DNA of 64,000 bases from Alentia gelatinosa (GCA_950022655.1 OX465583.1:9173779-9237778), one strand, 5' to 3'; positions 11,676 through 23,142 are shown, counted from the first letter of the stretch. Made by a program: numbers and translations. Notes: generated by a model not told the origin, from the letters alone.

Positions 11676-12150
11676 GTGAAACCTTCCCCCCCCCCTTGAG
11701 ATGTCCTTTTGTCGCGGACAAGTTGTCGGTCGATGTTCCTAAATCACTCGCCAAACGTTTATCAACATATTGATAGATCCAGTTGTCGACATCAAAACAT
11801 TGGAAAAAAACCTCCCCCATCTGGTGCGTACCAATATCTAATTAGCATGAATTGTTAATTATTTGTAGGATGAGGAGAAATGGGGATGCCATATGTTGTC
11901 AGATGTTGGCCCTCACTGATTGGTGCCCCCAAATTGACTTGAATTGTAATACAGTCGGTGGGGTAGAACATCATATCTCTGTTGGTAAGTGTAGATTGGT
12001 TTGCTTGTGGCTAACACCGACCACCCCCTCCCTGGTATCCTGCTGGGATGGCTACTGGTCGAGCGCATTTTGCCTGCGACAAAATCCCCGACAACTATAC
12101 GATTTGGTAACTAATCCTTCAACCCCAAAATCAAATCAAATTGGTATGTA
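11676..12150 (+). mobile_element. MITE family C, degraded partial copy
   Basis: It shares the C-family inner phrases TTTATCAACATATTGATA, TTTTGTCGCGGACAAGTT and TACGATTTGG, but lacks a clean start and ends without the terminal CGGTAGATGGGCATCCGG. Confidence 0.55.
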
Positions 12151-12425
12151 ACCAGAAAATACAGTATAAGGAGTCACTCTAATGCACCCTCACCAACAAT
12201 TTGATACAGTCGTATAGTCGGTCGCACCACCGACAGACTTTTTTAAAAAAGAATTTTTTTTTTATTTATCGAACAAAATTCGCCAAATTTGACGGTATTA
12301 CATTCTGCTCCTCTGTGTTCAGGTAATCACAATTCATCTTTGCATGGTCGAACATAATATATACACTTTAAACAAAATGATGAGATGTAGTACTAAGGAT
12401 GAAGTAACGATGAAAACGATACATA
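12151..12425. other. unassigned
   Basis: A T-rich and A-rich run at about 12238-12270 is seen, and nothing assignable. Confidence 0.3.
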
Positions 12426-12957
12426 TGTGGTGGTCGCCGCCTGTCTAGCAGGTTGGATGACCCCAATCCGGAATGCTAGTTCCAGGCAGGATCCCACCCT
12501 ACGCACTCAACGTAGGTTGGTTCGGTTTTCGGCTAGTTTGCACAGACCTAATCACACATAACACAACAAAGTCATTTAATAAACAGGGATGTTTATTAAT
12601 CACTTACTTCCCGGAAAGATCTGGAAGATCTTCCCCACAAGTACAGTACCCTAGCACATGGGTGCTAGGTAACGCTGGATAGGCTAATCCGGAAGATTCG
12701 CCTAACCACCAGGAAGGTTACGAGAACCCGCCTGCAAAGTGAGGGCCCAAGGGTCCGTTCCGTAGAAGAGACGCGCGAGGACAGCCTGTCGACCCACTGT
12801 GAACGCTGAGTATATATACTAAGCGTTACGTAATCCCAGTCTCCGCCGCGCCACTCTCGTGTGCAGCGTTGTCCGGAATCACTACACAGTAAGGATCGGC
12901 ATATCGCGCCACCTTCTGTGATACAAACGAACACTGCTGGATTCCCATCCCACTACA
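12426..12957 (-). mobile_element. solo LTR with 4-bp target duplication
   Basis: The 532-bp segment starts TGTGGTGG and ends CCACTACA, giving TG...CA termini with an imperfect 8-bp inverted repeat. It is flanked by CATA at 12422-12425 and 12958-12961. On the minus strand it carries GAGTATATATACTC-like TATA sequence (seen in plus as ACGCTGAGTATATATACTAAG at 12805-12825) and, downstream, AATAAACATCCCTGTTTATT, the order expected of promoter and polyadenylation signal in an LTR. A second copy lies at 46833-47234 in the opposite direction. No internal coding region adjoins either copy. The superfamily (Ty3 or BEL type) cannot be decided without internal sequence. Confidence 0.75.
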
Positions 12958-13078
12958 CATATAACTAAATAAGTATATGAGTTTATAGCCTACACCGCGA
13001 ACTCAAACCCCTAGAAAAATAGCCTACAGGCTAGTATGATGATGTCTGGGCAAAGGACTAAAACATATGAAATATCAT

Positions 13079-14091
13079 TCATCCCTTTGATGTTATTAAT
13101 AATTCTTGTAACTTACTTTTAAAAATATATTTAGACTCTGCACCTCTTAGCTCTTCTGACTGAGCATTCCACATTTTCCGACCTCTATACATAGGTGAAC
13201 GCTTGGCATGCTCTGTCCTCACTGCTGGCAGGTGAAATAAAGATTTGTTTGCCGAACGTAATCGCCTTTGACCTTCCACCGGTTGGGTTGTAACAGTATA
13301 ATTCTTATAAACCTTCCTAGTTTATAAGAAGTTTGTTCTTCAGGGCAAACCAACAGAACTTTGTTTTAGTTTTATTCATTGTTAATTTATTACTAACACA
13401 CCAGATTGTGAACTTGTCTAGAGCTGTCTGCAGTCTGGCTCTCACCGTCTCAGGGTCAATATCTGAGTCATAAATTACTAAATCATCAGCATATAAGGCA
13501 CATTTCAGGCTGTTTATATGATTCACTACATCATTAATGAAGGAAATGAAGAGGAGTGGCCCCATGACCAAGCCCTGGGGCACGCTGAAGGTGATATCAG
13601 ACCAAGAAGAAAATTTATCACCAAATCTAGTTCGTTGTCGCCTATCGCTCAAATAAGACTTTAACCAAAGATTTTGATTTTCTGGTAATTTTAAAAGGGA
13701 CATCTTGTTTAATAGAAGTTTTTTAAAGAGGCTTTTTAAAAATCTACGAAAATAGCTCCAGTAATCTCCCTTCGGTCAAGTGCAAAGTACAAGTCATCAA
13801 CAAATTTAATAATCTCATCTATTGTGCCTTTTTGCTTTCTATATCCATACTGGTGTTTAGAGAGGATCTGGTTACCGTTATCATATTTCTATGCACAAAT
13901 TTTTCACATACCTTGCCCAGAACCAGGAGAAGGGAAATCGGTCTCCAATTGTTGGCATTTTCTAGGTTTCCCTGCTTGTGTAGCGGAGTGACATTTGCGT
14001 ATTTCCAGGGACTCGGGAATATTCCACGGTCAAAGCAGTTTTGATAAAGTGCTGTGAATTGGGGTATCAGCATTTGCATATACTCTTTCAA
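13079..14091 (-). pseudogene. LINE reverse transcriptase remnant
   Basis: Reading from 14091 down: NCFDRGIFPSPWKYANVTPL and NWRPISLL (finger region), then in another frame QYGYRKQKGT and IFVDF (catalytic motif A, with the following FDTV lost in a small deletion near 13745). Then 13703-13317 has SYLSDRRQRT, VPQGLVMGPLLF and YADD (the catalytic Asp pair of motif C), and 13279-13079 has the tail motif SPMYRGRKMWN. Family knowledge: this domain copies element RNA at the nicked target. At least three frame changes break it. Motif order and spacing match CR1/Jockey-type elements; the clade was not resolved. Confidence 0.9.
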
Positions 14092-14171
14092 TACGGAAGT
14101 CCTTACTCCTGGTATACCAGATGTCTTACCTATATTAATATCATTTATAAGTTCTTTTACCAGCTCCTGAG

Positions 14172-15480
14172 TTACTGAAGGGGGGCTGTATAATCCACAT
14201 CTATATCATAAACACAATTAATTTGTTCAAAGGTTGTCTCAGGGAATTGGTTCGCCAACTCCTCCCCTATTGTTGAAAAAAATCTATTGAGATAATCCGG
14301 TGAACATTCCGGATTTATACTCTCACCTGATTTATGGTCTACCATCGAGGGTGGGATGGTGTTATCACTAGGTTTAAGTAGTTTATTTATATCCCTCCAG
14401 AATTTTTTCGGATTACCTATATTATCATCCAACTTATTCCTGACAAACTCAGATTTAGAATTACGGATAGCTCTCCTTATAACTTTCTTTAGTCTATTAG
14501 CCTCCCGAAGGTCCTTTATATTGTGTTTAAGTTCATATTGCTTGAAACACAATTCCCTATCATGCATTAATTCTTTTATATCATCATTCATCCAAAAATG
14601 GCCCATCTCTTAATGTGTCCATGTAATATAAGGACAGAACAAATCTAGATACTCATCTAAGACCTTATGTAGGTATTTCCATTGTTCCTCAGGATCTATT
14701 AATATCCAGTAATTGTTCCAATTATTCTTCCTAATCCACTCGCCTAATTTTTCACTTGTATGTCTTCTATAACTGCGACCAGTGACTTGAGTACAAACTT
14801 TAACTGGTTTATTTTGTAATCGTACAGCTAATACTGGTAAATGATCGCTTGTTAAATAGTTTAGTACCCCAGCGCTACCAACCAGGGGACAGTCTGTTAG
14901 TATATTGTCAATGCGGATCCATTTTCTTTGAAGGGGCGAGTGCAAATATTTATAAGTCGTTTTAGGCCAAAATCGTAACAGAGGTCCGTAATCCTGTCTA
15001 CATCACTACCTTTCATTAGAAAATTAATGTTAAAATCCCCCAATACCCATTTTTCATGATTTACATATTTTCTATCAGATAACACTTTCTCTATATGTTC
15101 AATAGCTATTACAGTACTACCCACATGGGGGAAATAAACAGTGCATATAATCATTGGCTTAACATGGGGTTTCCTTATATCTAATGTCAGACACTCAATG
15201 TCTTTTTGCATAATACTATGAGTTCCATCAACCATCGTATATTGCGCGATAGCATTCCTAACATAACATGCCACTCCGCCACCAATTTTTATTTTCCCGA
15301 TCTAATCGGAAAAGCTGCCTGTCATCCCATCAGAGCATGGCATTACTATACCTCGAGTCAAACCATGACTCACTTATCGTTAAAATGTCAAATCTGTTCA
15401 GCATGCAAAATACCTCATCCTTCTTATTCATTAAGCTCTGACAATTTAAATGTCCTATGCTTATGCCCTTTGAGTTATTA
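14172..15480 (-). pseudogene. LINE AP-type endonuclease remnant and linker
   Basis: From 15480 down the minus strand reads GHLNCQSLMNKKDEV (the N-terminal metal-binding Asn motif), ISESWFD (catalytic Glu), a stop, then in a shifted frame VACYVRNAIAQY, VLGDFNINF (Asp/Asn motif) and, after another shift, SDHLPV (the final Asp-His motif). The segment 14606-14172 is the linker with WMNDDIKELM and KKFWRDIN. Family knowledge: this endonuclease nicks target DNA to prime reverse transcription. All four signature motifs survive, but two frameshifts and one stop inactivate the frame. The start was not found; the frame probably continued above 15480. Confidence 0.88.
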
Positions 15481-17395
15481 AACTCACCCAAACTAATTGA
15501 CATGTATGAAATGTTCAGCGATGCAGGCTACAAAACATAAAATTAACAATATAAACCTGAAATGCAGGACTCGCAAGTCAGGATGAAACTAGTCTACAAA
15601 GGATACCCTGCTAATTATTTAGCAGATTACAATGAAATCTACATAAGCAATTCTTTTCCTAAATGGAGTACCACTTACACCCCCACCAGGGACCAAGGAG
15701 GCACACCTCGGAGAGAGTTTTAAAACAAATCTACATAAGCAGCTTAGACCTGTAATAACACTCGGACCTATGTAAAAAACTAATCTAAGTTAAATGTTCT
15801 TCTTGGTGCTCATCTTCAAAGCTAAGTTGGAGTAATTATCTGATCCTCATCTCTAACTGTAAATCCTGTTTAAATTAATCTAACCATGATCCTTCACCAC
15901 TGAACAGCGTCAATCTAAACTAAAAACTAAAGCATCCTTTATCAGCATTTCTTTAGCCACAATCTAGAAAATCACATTCATTAAATCAGTTACGATCCTC
16001 TTGACTAAGAATCGCTGGATTACAACCCGTATCCGTTAGATTAGGTACATCTGTGCCATAGTGTCAGTTACTTGTTGCTAACCTCGTCTCTGTTCTTCGT
16101 TTCTAAGACTCACAGAAGTTTTACTTCCAAATTTCATCAACATATCCTAATTACAATCGTTCTCCAAACCGATCCAATCTCACTAGGGCAGGTGCTTAGT
16201 CTGTAAACCCAACATATCACTTGTAATATGAACATGAGATGAGATTTGATCCTCGTGTCTAAGAATCACCACAGCTCCACCTGTTCATACCATGTGACGG
16301 TAGGAATTACTTAACTACTTACAGGTTGTTGCCTTTAGATGTAATGCATGCACGTCATCTTCGTCTGACTACTGCCTCCTTTCTAACCAGTCTTGATAAA
16401 CGCAATACACTGATCCAGTTTGTAGATTACGCAGCCCCATTCTCCGATCCGGATGGACACTTCCAGTTCAAAATACCCTCCAAAATATTTAAATTCGCCT
16501 GACAACGGATCAATCCGCCATCTTGCCTGGTGAATAGAAAGCGCTGTCAGAGCCTAAAATGGCAAAAAACTATATTAATCAACCGTCTCATGTGCATCCT
16601 ATACATGTAATAATTGAATTAGGATTAATTACATTATTCAGATATAATTTAAATTTGCCAACTCGAAGAAAATCGCTTGTTTCGACGGTTTGTTGATATC
16701 ACGTTTATAGCCTTAACTGGGGCTGCAACATAGTTATTTGATCTGAAATTGCAAGGGAAGTCTGCTTTTGTGAGGAGAAATTCTTCAGGGGTACTTAAAA
16801 CATCCTTACACTTTAAAAAGTATCATAAATGGACGTCCGAACGGCCCATAGGCTTAGCACTGCGGAGGTGTGTCTCCAAAATGGCCGCCAAGGCGGTTTG
16901 TAGCGCCACCTACTTCCAGGCCGGATCGGAGAATACTAACTGATGAATAAGCAAGAACTTGAACAAGAACCGCTGAATCACAGTCAGTATCCGTTTGGTT
17001 AGGTACATCTGTACAATAGTGTAACTTACTTGTTGTTAAACTCGATTTGATCCTCGTTTCTAAGAATCACAGGAGCTTCGCCTCTAAATTCATCAACACC
17101 ATCCTCATTATAGTTGATCTCCAAGCTAATCCGATGTCACTAGGGCAGGCACTTAGTCTGTAAACCTAACCTATCACCAGTAGTATGAGTATGAGATGTG
17201 ATCCTCGTTTCTAAGAATCAATAAATCTCCACTAATTCATACCCTGTGACGATAGGAATTACTTAGTTACTTACAGATTGTTGCCCATGGATGCAATGCG
17301 TGCACGTCATCTTAATCCAGATTCAGCCTCCATTTTAAGCAGTCTTATGTACACCATTTTCTGGTCCAATATGTAGATTACACCGCCACCTGCTA
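15481..17395. repeat. duplicated 430-bp block beside LINE, 958 bp apart
   Basis: Blocks at about 16005-16445 and 16962-17395 are similar over their whole length, with the same order of phrases: GTATCCGTT, TTACTTGTTG, CTAAGAATCAC, CACTAGGGCAGG, GGAATTACTTA and GCACGTCATCTT. The offset is 958 bp. Because the block sits upstream of the minus-strand LINE, it may be a repeated 5' UTR of that element. No ORF1 was recognised between 15481 and 16000 or in the 516 bp between the copies. Confidence 0.65.
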
Positions 17396-17407
17396 ACTAA
17401 TGACTAA

Positions 17408-18008
17408 AAGCCAAAACCCACTGAACGATTTCGTTTTCAACGATTAACTCCCTGAATCGTCAGGGTTATTCAACTTGTCTCAGGCGAATATGTGCATAGC
17501 GTTGACTATCCCCACAACGTTTATGGCAGCCATTAGCATGAGTTAGTCGTGAGCAAATTCTGTCCACACTGGACGACGGACTGCGTATATCGTGAGCGAT
17601 TTAGGGCCACAGATAAAGGAACAAGTAATAAATCTCAGTATATGGGAGTTAAATCGGTGAGCTGGCCTCAGTCTGTGTGTGGCATGGGCATTTCTGCTCA
17701 CCCAGCGACTAATTAAGGGCCAAAATTGGTAGGAACCATGGGGGGTATTTCTTAAACTCCGTTGTCGGCGACAACGGGAAGGAACACGTTCCTTAATTTA
17801 TCGGTCCCGATTTCGGAACATTGGACTGCAATTTGTCGGCAACAAAGGTACATAGCATGGGGGGGATTTCCAAATCTTAGGCAAATTACTGTAGGAGGGT
17901 GTCACATTGGCCGACACATTTTCTAGGCCTCACCTGAGCTTACGATTGTTCTTTTGTCGCCGAGATAGGAACATTCATGTTCCGAAATCGTACAGTGTGT
18001 ATTGGCTT
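17408..18008 (+). mobile_element. MITE family D, copy 1 (601 bp, TAA duplication)
   Basis: Flanked by TAA (17405-17407 and 18009-18011). The ends are AAGCCAAAACCCACTGAACG and CGTACAGTGTGTATTGGCTT, an imperfect TIR of about 25 bp. The interior has several TTGTCGNCGACAA-type palindromes and closely matches the 612-bp copy at 45435-46046. PIF/Harbinger-like by duplication length; non-coding. Confidence 0.85.
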
Positions 18009-18046
18009 TAAGTAACATATTTACTGTTAATAACACGACATCTTAG

Positions 18047-18355
18047 TTAAACTCTGCCCAGCAGCGCGCGGATGGTCGATTCGTATCTATCCACGATGAG
18101 CAATACCACATGAGCTGCTGGGTGACACCCGTCATAGAGGAGAAAGTAGCGGTTTGTACGCTTCACTGGTCCTCGCTTGCGGCCGTATTTGTTTACATTC
18201 CTCTTGTTGTTATGAATAATTTGGTCTATACGTGGCATTCTTTCCCCTGCCTGTACATTACAATGTGTATTATATGCTTGTAAATCCAGGCCATACAATG
18301 TAGACAACACAAGCCGTAGCGAAGGGTGTGTTGCGCGTATAGGGGACAGAGCCAT
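18047..18355 (-). CDS. unrecognised 102-codon frame
   Basis: The frame runs from ATG at 18355 to a stop at 18047. I do not recognise the protein. It has a basic stretch (RNVNKYGRKRGPVKR) followed by FLLYDGCHP and a hydrophobic VVLLIVDRY. The DG-x-H pattern after a basic run resembles the C-terminal block of SGNH hydrolases found in some retroelement ORFs, but this is a weak resemblance. The stretch is more balanced in composition than the random frames around it and is not repeated elsewhere in the window. It could be a decayed element ORF, an exon, or chance. Confidence 0.2.
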   Translation of the reverse strand: MALSPIRATHPSLRLVLSTLYGLDLQAYNTHCNVQAGERMPRIDQIIHNNKRNVNKYGRKRGPVKRTNRYFLLYDGCHPAAHVVLLIVDRYESTIRALLGRV

Positions 18356-18359
18356 TGTT

Positions 18360-18779
18360 AGTTCATAAAACAGTCACCAGGTGGCCAGCAGTATGGCAGG
18401 CCCCTTTGGGGGGACAGATCTATATTCTAGCTCTTTGTTCTTACGAAATTCAACTGCCTTTCAATGTTTTGCCATGGTTCCCTTGATTCTCTGCACCTAT
18501 CCTAGAGCAGGATCCGATGACATAATGATTAAACCAGAAACATGATGCTTTTCACATGGAACACTTTATATACATATGTCAGCAAGGCTAGAGTTGTGAC
18601 ACTTCCCCATTATCACTCACTTCTTTCACACCTCCTTTAGTGAAGAACACCTACTTTTTCACCTCCTTTAGTGAAGAACACCTACTCGGGGGGCGTCATG
18701 GCAGCCCCCATGGATCATAGGCTATATGCCGTATATGAGCTATGGCAGTAGTCAGTTTAGCACTTACGGTCTCCCGACT
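18360..18779. other. unassigned, with a 31-bp tandem duplication
   Basis: CACCTCCTTTAGTGAAGAAC occurs twice in tandem, starting at about 18629 and 18660 (period 31). Nothing else is assignable. Confidence 0.4.
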
Positions 18780-19133
18780 TATAAGGCCATCTTTCATTGG
18801 CCGATTATTCATCACCGATCTACAGTCGGGAACCACCAATTGATATTTTTGGTATACAGACGCAAGATCGGTGAATGTAAACAAGACTTGTAGAGAGATG
18901 CTCACTGATAAATTGTGCATAGATTATGCAATAAGGCCACCACCGACTGACTTGGACAACAACTGACAGAGTCAAAGCGCTTTAATTTCATCAGTGAGGC
19001 TTGAAGTTTCAGAGGGAAATTTAAATCAGTATGGACATGCAGAATGCAGTAGAAACAAGGCATTCGCGGCACACTCAATGATTATTTGATACCGACGTGC
19101 AATCCTTGGCATCACAGACAGGCTTTAAGCCCA
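18780..19133 (+). mobile_element. Y-family repeat copy
   Basis: Carries the Y phrases AAGGCCATCTTTCATTGGCC, TACAGTCGGGAACCACC, AAGATCGGTGAATG, TGTGCATAGATTATGC and CAGTAGAAACAAGGCA. No frame. The end is uncertain where C-family sequence begins. Confidence 0.6.
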
Positions 19134-20037
19134 ATATCCATCTACCGATTTAAGGTTGAAAGATTAGTTCCCAAATCATATAGGAGTCAGTGAACTTATC
19201 ACAGGCAAATTATGTAGCCCTTCGCTCAACTGGCGGATATCGAGGAGAGGGGGTGGTGGGTATTAGTCCTAAGCAAATCAGCATACACTAAAGGCCAATG
19301 CCCATCTACCGATTTCGGAACATTCATATACGTTTGTCCGCGACAAACAGAGGGTAATTTGTCTCAACCAAGCCATCCTAACAGAGTCGGTAGATGTAGG
19401 ACAGCTAGGCAAGGCTACCCAGCGATTAGTGAACCACCTCCTTCAGACATCATTTTGTCGCAGACAAGTTGTGGCTTTTGCCCTACCCCAGTGATCAGTG
19501 GACCATAAACCTATTTTATCAGTGTGCGTATATATATGTCGGTAGATGTAGACTGATTTCCTTAGGACTAATACCCACCAGCCCCTCTCCTCGAGGGCCA
19601 CGGTCGAGCGAGGGGTTACATAATTTGCCTGTTACAAGTTGACTGATTCCTATACGATTTGGGAACTAATCGTTCAACCCTAAATCGGTAGATGGGCATC
19701 CGGCTTAACCGACAGATATAAGATTATGCACCCCAATTATGCACCCTGGCCAATGGAGTTAGGATTTGGAAACAGTACTTGCAAGCACCGTTCCGTTGTC
19801 GGCAACTAGATTTATCAACATGTTGATAATTTTTTTCCCACCGATTTAGGAACATAGAAACATCAACTTTTTGGCGACAAAATAACATCTGAAGGAGGTG
19901 GTTCACCCTTGCCTAGCTGTGCCTAGCTGTGCTACATCTATGGACTACGGCCGACTCCGTTAGGATGCCTCGCCGTCCGTTTGTCGCCGCCAAACGTACA
20001 TGAATGTTCTGAAATCGGTAGATGTGTACTGGGCTTC
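19134..20037. mobile_element. cluster of three C-family copies in alternating orientation
   Basis: A reversed partial copy (19134-19287, starting AAGCCCAATATCCATCTACC) is followed by a forward copy (19291-19706: AAGGCCAATGCCCATCTACC to CGGTAGATGGGCATCCGGCT), then another reversed partial copy (about 19710-20037, ending CGGTAGATGTGTACTGGGCT). Shared inner phrases include GGCAAGGCTACCCAGCGATT and TTATCAACATGTTGATAA. Non-coding. Confidence 0.75.
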
Positions 20038-20404
20038 CAAGGGAACTAAATTTATCAGTGCCGTTCTCGTCCACTAGTGTAAAATGCCCCAGCGGCTTTG
20101 CACGGAGTGGAAATGACATAATGCAGATTCTCTTTGTGTTCTCGAGTCTGCCATTCATCATCACTGTGCAGGTCTCTACCAATCTCCATTCAACATAAAA
20201 ATCCAAGAAAAAGTATGCAAATTAGGTCAGTTACAAGCCAATAAAAAAATATTACCCAAAATTATGTTGTTCAGAAATTGTCCATTTTTGTCCAAGCTGA
20301 TTCTCAAGCAGTATTCTAAACAGGTGCTGTTTGGATTATGACCGATGGAATATTCCCGTTTCATGTTGAAGGTGAACCAAAAGCAAAGTCGAGGATATTT
20401 TCCC
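20038..20404. other. unassigned
   Basis: The 97-codon minus-strand frame here overlaps the C-family end and has no recognisable motif. Possibly decayed N-family sequence toward its right end. Confidence 0.3.
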
Positions 20405-20622
20405 CTTCTCTATCTTGATATCTTTTTCAGAGCAATTCCTATGTAAATCAGCCAAATGCAAATTGGCCTATTTTAATCATTAAGATTAGATAAACTGTAC
20501 AAAACGTTAAATTTAGTCACCTAGAATTGGAATGAATCCCAAGAAACCAGTTTTGACTGATAATTGATAATATATAAAAATCACCAGGTGGCGCCTGCGT
20601 GAATTGTCCGATATGCCTTTAA
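20405..20622 (+). mobile_element. MITE family N, 5'-truncated copy
   Basis: Matches the right half of the full N copy at 57161-57655: TTCCTATGTAAATCA, CAAATGCAAATTGGCC, GAATGAATCCCAAGAAAC, ATCACCAGGTGGCGCC, and the terminus GATATGCCTTTA. Confidence 0.8.
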
Positions 20623-20692
20623 TGCAATTCAACAATGCACCAGAAAAATAGCTGGCGATATATGGTCTAATATAGGAGTAAATGGTACTAAG

Positions 20693-21220
20693 ATAAAATG
20701 TATATACCTTACTGGTACATACTCACATACCGCGTTTCTTTTGATAAAAATATTCCACTCGCTCTGCGAGCTCGTGGAATATTTTTATCAAAAGAAACGC
20801 GGTATGTGAGTATGTACCAGTAAGGTAATACATTTTTATTTTATTATATACCTTCAAGTATAAGTATTTGATGAATTACAGAAGGAAATCTGCTGTCCAA
20901 GCTGGATTCAAAGTGTGCTGGTATATCTGTTGACATCTTAGTGAAAGTCAAGCACAGAATATGCTCTAAGCACATTTTTTACTCTTTTTTTCCCTTCAAC
21001 TCCTGTGATCCTTTGCACACATAAATTAGGGGAGTGCTGCAAGTCACTGCCAGCATTTCATAAGTAGGTCAATGCAATTTTTTTCAGCCAATCAGAATTT
21101 GTATTCAAAGTAGGGTGGTACGTCATTTTATACCACATACTGTGCCGGTATATATTTAATACCAATACCCTAGCAGAGGTTGGTATTTGTGTAACATACT
21201 GGCACAGGTATATAATAAAA
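20693..21220. mobile_element. palindrome-tipped element, L family copy 1
   Basis: 20693-20836 is a near-perfect palindrome. Its left arm ACCTTACTGGTACATACTCA and the following ACCGCGTTTCTTTTGATAAA are exactly mirrored on the right, with only a TC/TC mismatch before a 3-base loop (GCTC-TGC-GAGC). It is followed by TTATTTTATTATATACC (20836-20852), and an inverted partner GGTATATAATAAAA lies at 21207-21220. The core has no coding potential. Confidence 0.85.
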
Positions 21221-21252
21221 TGGTTATCGTGTAATGATATCTAAGTTAATTA

Positions 21253-21545
21253 CTAAGACAGTCTTAGCCGTTCATAAAGTCATCCATAAGTGTTGAACAC
21301 CCGACGAAGATTTATGAATTAAATTTATCGAAACGTTGAGTTCTTAAAATACCTTCACCAATAAATCATCAAATCAGCATTCCTATTATTCATCAATTAT
21401 CATCAATAAATTAATTTCAATTGAAACAGAATGAGTCTGGTTTTCTGTGGTTAACATCTACCATACAGTGTGAAATAAAGTTGCCCCACATTGTCCCTGG
21501 TATGGGTCTCGTTGGTGTACATATAGGGTCTTTATGTACGAGTTT
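21253..21545 (+). repeat. Z repeat interrupted by a 173-bp insertion
   Basis: 21253-21297 and 21471-21545 together match the uninterrupted sequence at 47258-47370 (CTAAGACAGTCTTAGCC, GTGTTGAA, ATAAAGTTG, GGGTCTTNNTGTACGAG). The intervening 21298-21470 is therefore an insertion, with TGAA on both sides. It begins CACCCGACGAAG, then an A/T hairpin, then CGAAACGTTG, a pattern like the hammerhead-type motifs of Penelope-like elements. Confidence 0.65.
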
Positions 21546-22019
21546 ATTTTTTGTTGTTGTTTTTTTTGCAATCAGTTTTCATTCTTCTTTGTTTACATCC
21601 TTTGTTCCAGTGTTTGGTCCTTGCACAATCTAAATCTTTATTACAGTATAAAAAAACACAGTAAACGATTCAAAACAACAATTTCTAATGATGTGGTCAT
21701 ACCATTGCTCCTTTTTTTGTTTTTGTTTTAGGTATATTCTAACTACAGTAACATATTTATATCTTTTCTCAGATCTATGTTTCTTCTTTTCACCTATAAA
21801 TCAGTTGCCACCCTTGTATTGCAACTTACTAACATTAATCCATTGTTTCAGTGTTATATCATTGGCATCAAGTAATACAACGAGTTTAGGTTATTCAACA
21901 ATCCCCAATGCTTTCAGGCCACTTTCGATTCATTTATTGAATGGATAAAGCTGGTATTTATGTTACCCACCCATAACCCATCTCACCCAGCTCCTCCCAT
22001 CCTCACATATTTATCTGAA
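21546..22019. other. unassigned T-rich sequence
   Basis: Overlapping open frames here (65-86 codons) are rich in Phe, Ser and Cys because the sequence is T-rich. No motif, no repeat partner. Confidence 0.35.
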
Positions 22020-22547
22020 GCGGGATTCACATGTAGAAACTAATGTACCCGAGACGGGTGTACTTCACACCGTTCCCCTAGTCTCAGACAATTCTCCTTT
22101 AGTGGGACTCACATGTAGAAACTAATGTACCCGAGACAGGTGTGCTTCACACCGTTCCCCTAGTCTGAGACAATTCTTCTTTAGTGGGATTCACACATAG
22201 AGACTAATGTACCTGAGACGGGTGTACTTCACACCTTTCCCCTAGTCGCAGATAATTCTCCTTTAGTGGGATTCACATATAGAGACTAATGTACCTGAGA
22301 CGGGTGTACTTCACACCGTTCCCCTAGTCTCAGACAATTCTCCTTTAGTGGGATTCACACATAGAGACTAATGTACCTAAGATGGGTGTAATTCACACCT
22401 TTCCCCTAGTCGCAGACGATTCACCTTTAGTGGGATTCACATGTAGAAACAAATGTACCTGAGATGGGTGTACTTTGTACCTTTCCCCTAGTCCCAGACA
22501 ATTCTCCTTTAGTGGGATTCACATGTAGAGACTAATGTACCTGAGAC
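22020..22547 (+). repeat. tandem array, exact 82-bp period, 6.4 copies
   Basis: GTGGGATTCACAC-type unit starts fall at 22020, 22102, 22184, 22266, 22348, 22430 and 22512, every spacing exactly 82. The unit is GTGGGATTCACATGTAGA, ACTAATGTACCTGAGAC, GGTGTACTTCACACC, CCCCTAGTC, CAGACAATTCTCCTTTA. Its first phrase is the TIR of MITE family G, and the rest matches the G sub-terminal region, so the array was built from a G end. Confidence 0.95.
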
Positions 22548-22937
22548 AATCAGTTCCAAAATCGTATAGGAGTCGGTCAACTTTTTGCAGGCAAATTACG
22601 TAACCCCTTTGCTTGAACGGCGGATATTGAGGAGAGGGGTTGGTGGGTATTAGTCCTAAGCAAATCAGTCTATACCTACTGACAGATATACGAGTATGCA
22701 CCCCAGTAACTAGATTCATCAACATTCTATTGATTTTGGAACATAGAAACCACAACTTGTCCACGACAAAAGGACGTCTGAAAGAGGTTGTTCACTAATT
22801 GGTGGCTCACCCTTGCCTAGCTGTCCTACATCTACCGACTATGGCCAACTCCGTTAGGATGCCTTGGCTGAGACAAATTACCGTCCGTTTGTCGCTGACA
22901 AAGGTACATAAATGTTCCGAAATTGGTAGATGGGCAT
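22548..22937 (-). mobile_element. MITE family C, reversed partial copy
   Basis: Begins inside the element (TTCCAAAATCGTATAGGAGT) directly at the edge of the 82-bp array and ends CGAAATTGGTAGATGGGCAT. Shares GGTGGGTATTAGTCCTAAGC with the copy at 19134. Confidence 0.7.
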
Positions 22938-23142
22938 TGGCCTATAGTGCTGACTACTAGAGAAAGGTAACAATGGGTACATTAAGCGAAATGTAGGAAC
23001 AGCAGGGAGAGAGCTGGATAGGGTTTGTTCAACATCACAATGGCTGGTATGATGAGAAAAAGGCCGGCAGAATGTGAATTTACCCTCGTTAGGCTAAATC
23101 ATCTCTGACTGTGTGCACAAAGGGAAGTGTGATGTACAGTAA

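Larger units (their letters stand above)
12963..15480 (-). mobile_element. degraded CR1/Jockey-type LINE, ORF2 remnants
   Basis: A minus-strand non-LTR retrotransposon covers this stretch: endonuclease at the high-coordinate end, reverse transcriptase in the middle, C-terminal tail at 13079-13279 and a short 3' UTR down to about 12963. Frame changes near 14930, 14610, 14150, 13760 and 13300 and internal stops make it inactive. It is the most complete autonomous-type element in the window. It abuts the solo LTR at its 3' side and a duplicated block (15481-17395) at its 5' side. Confidence 0.88.
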
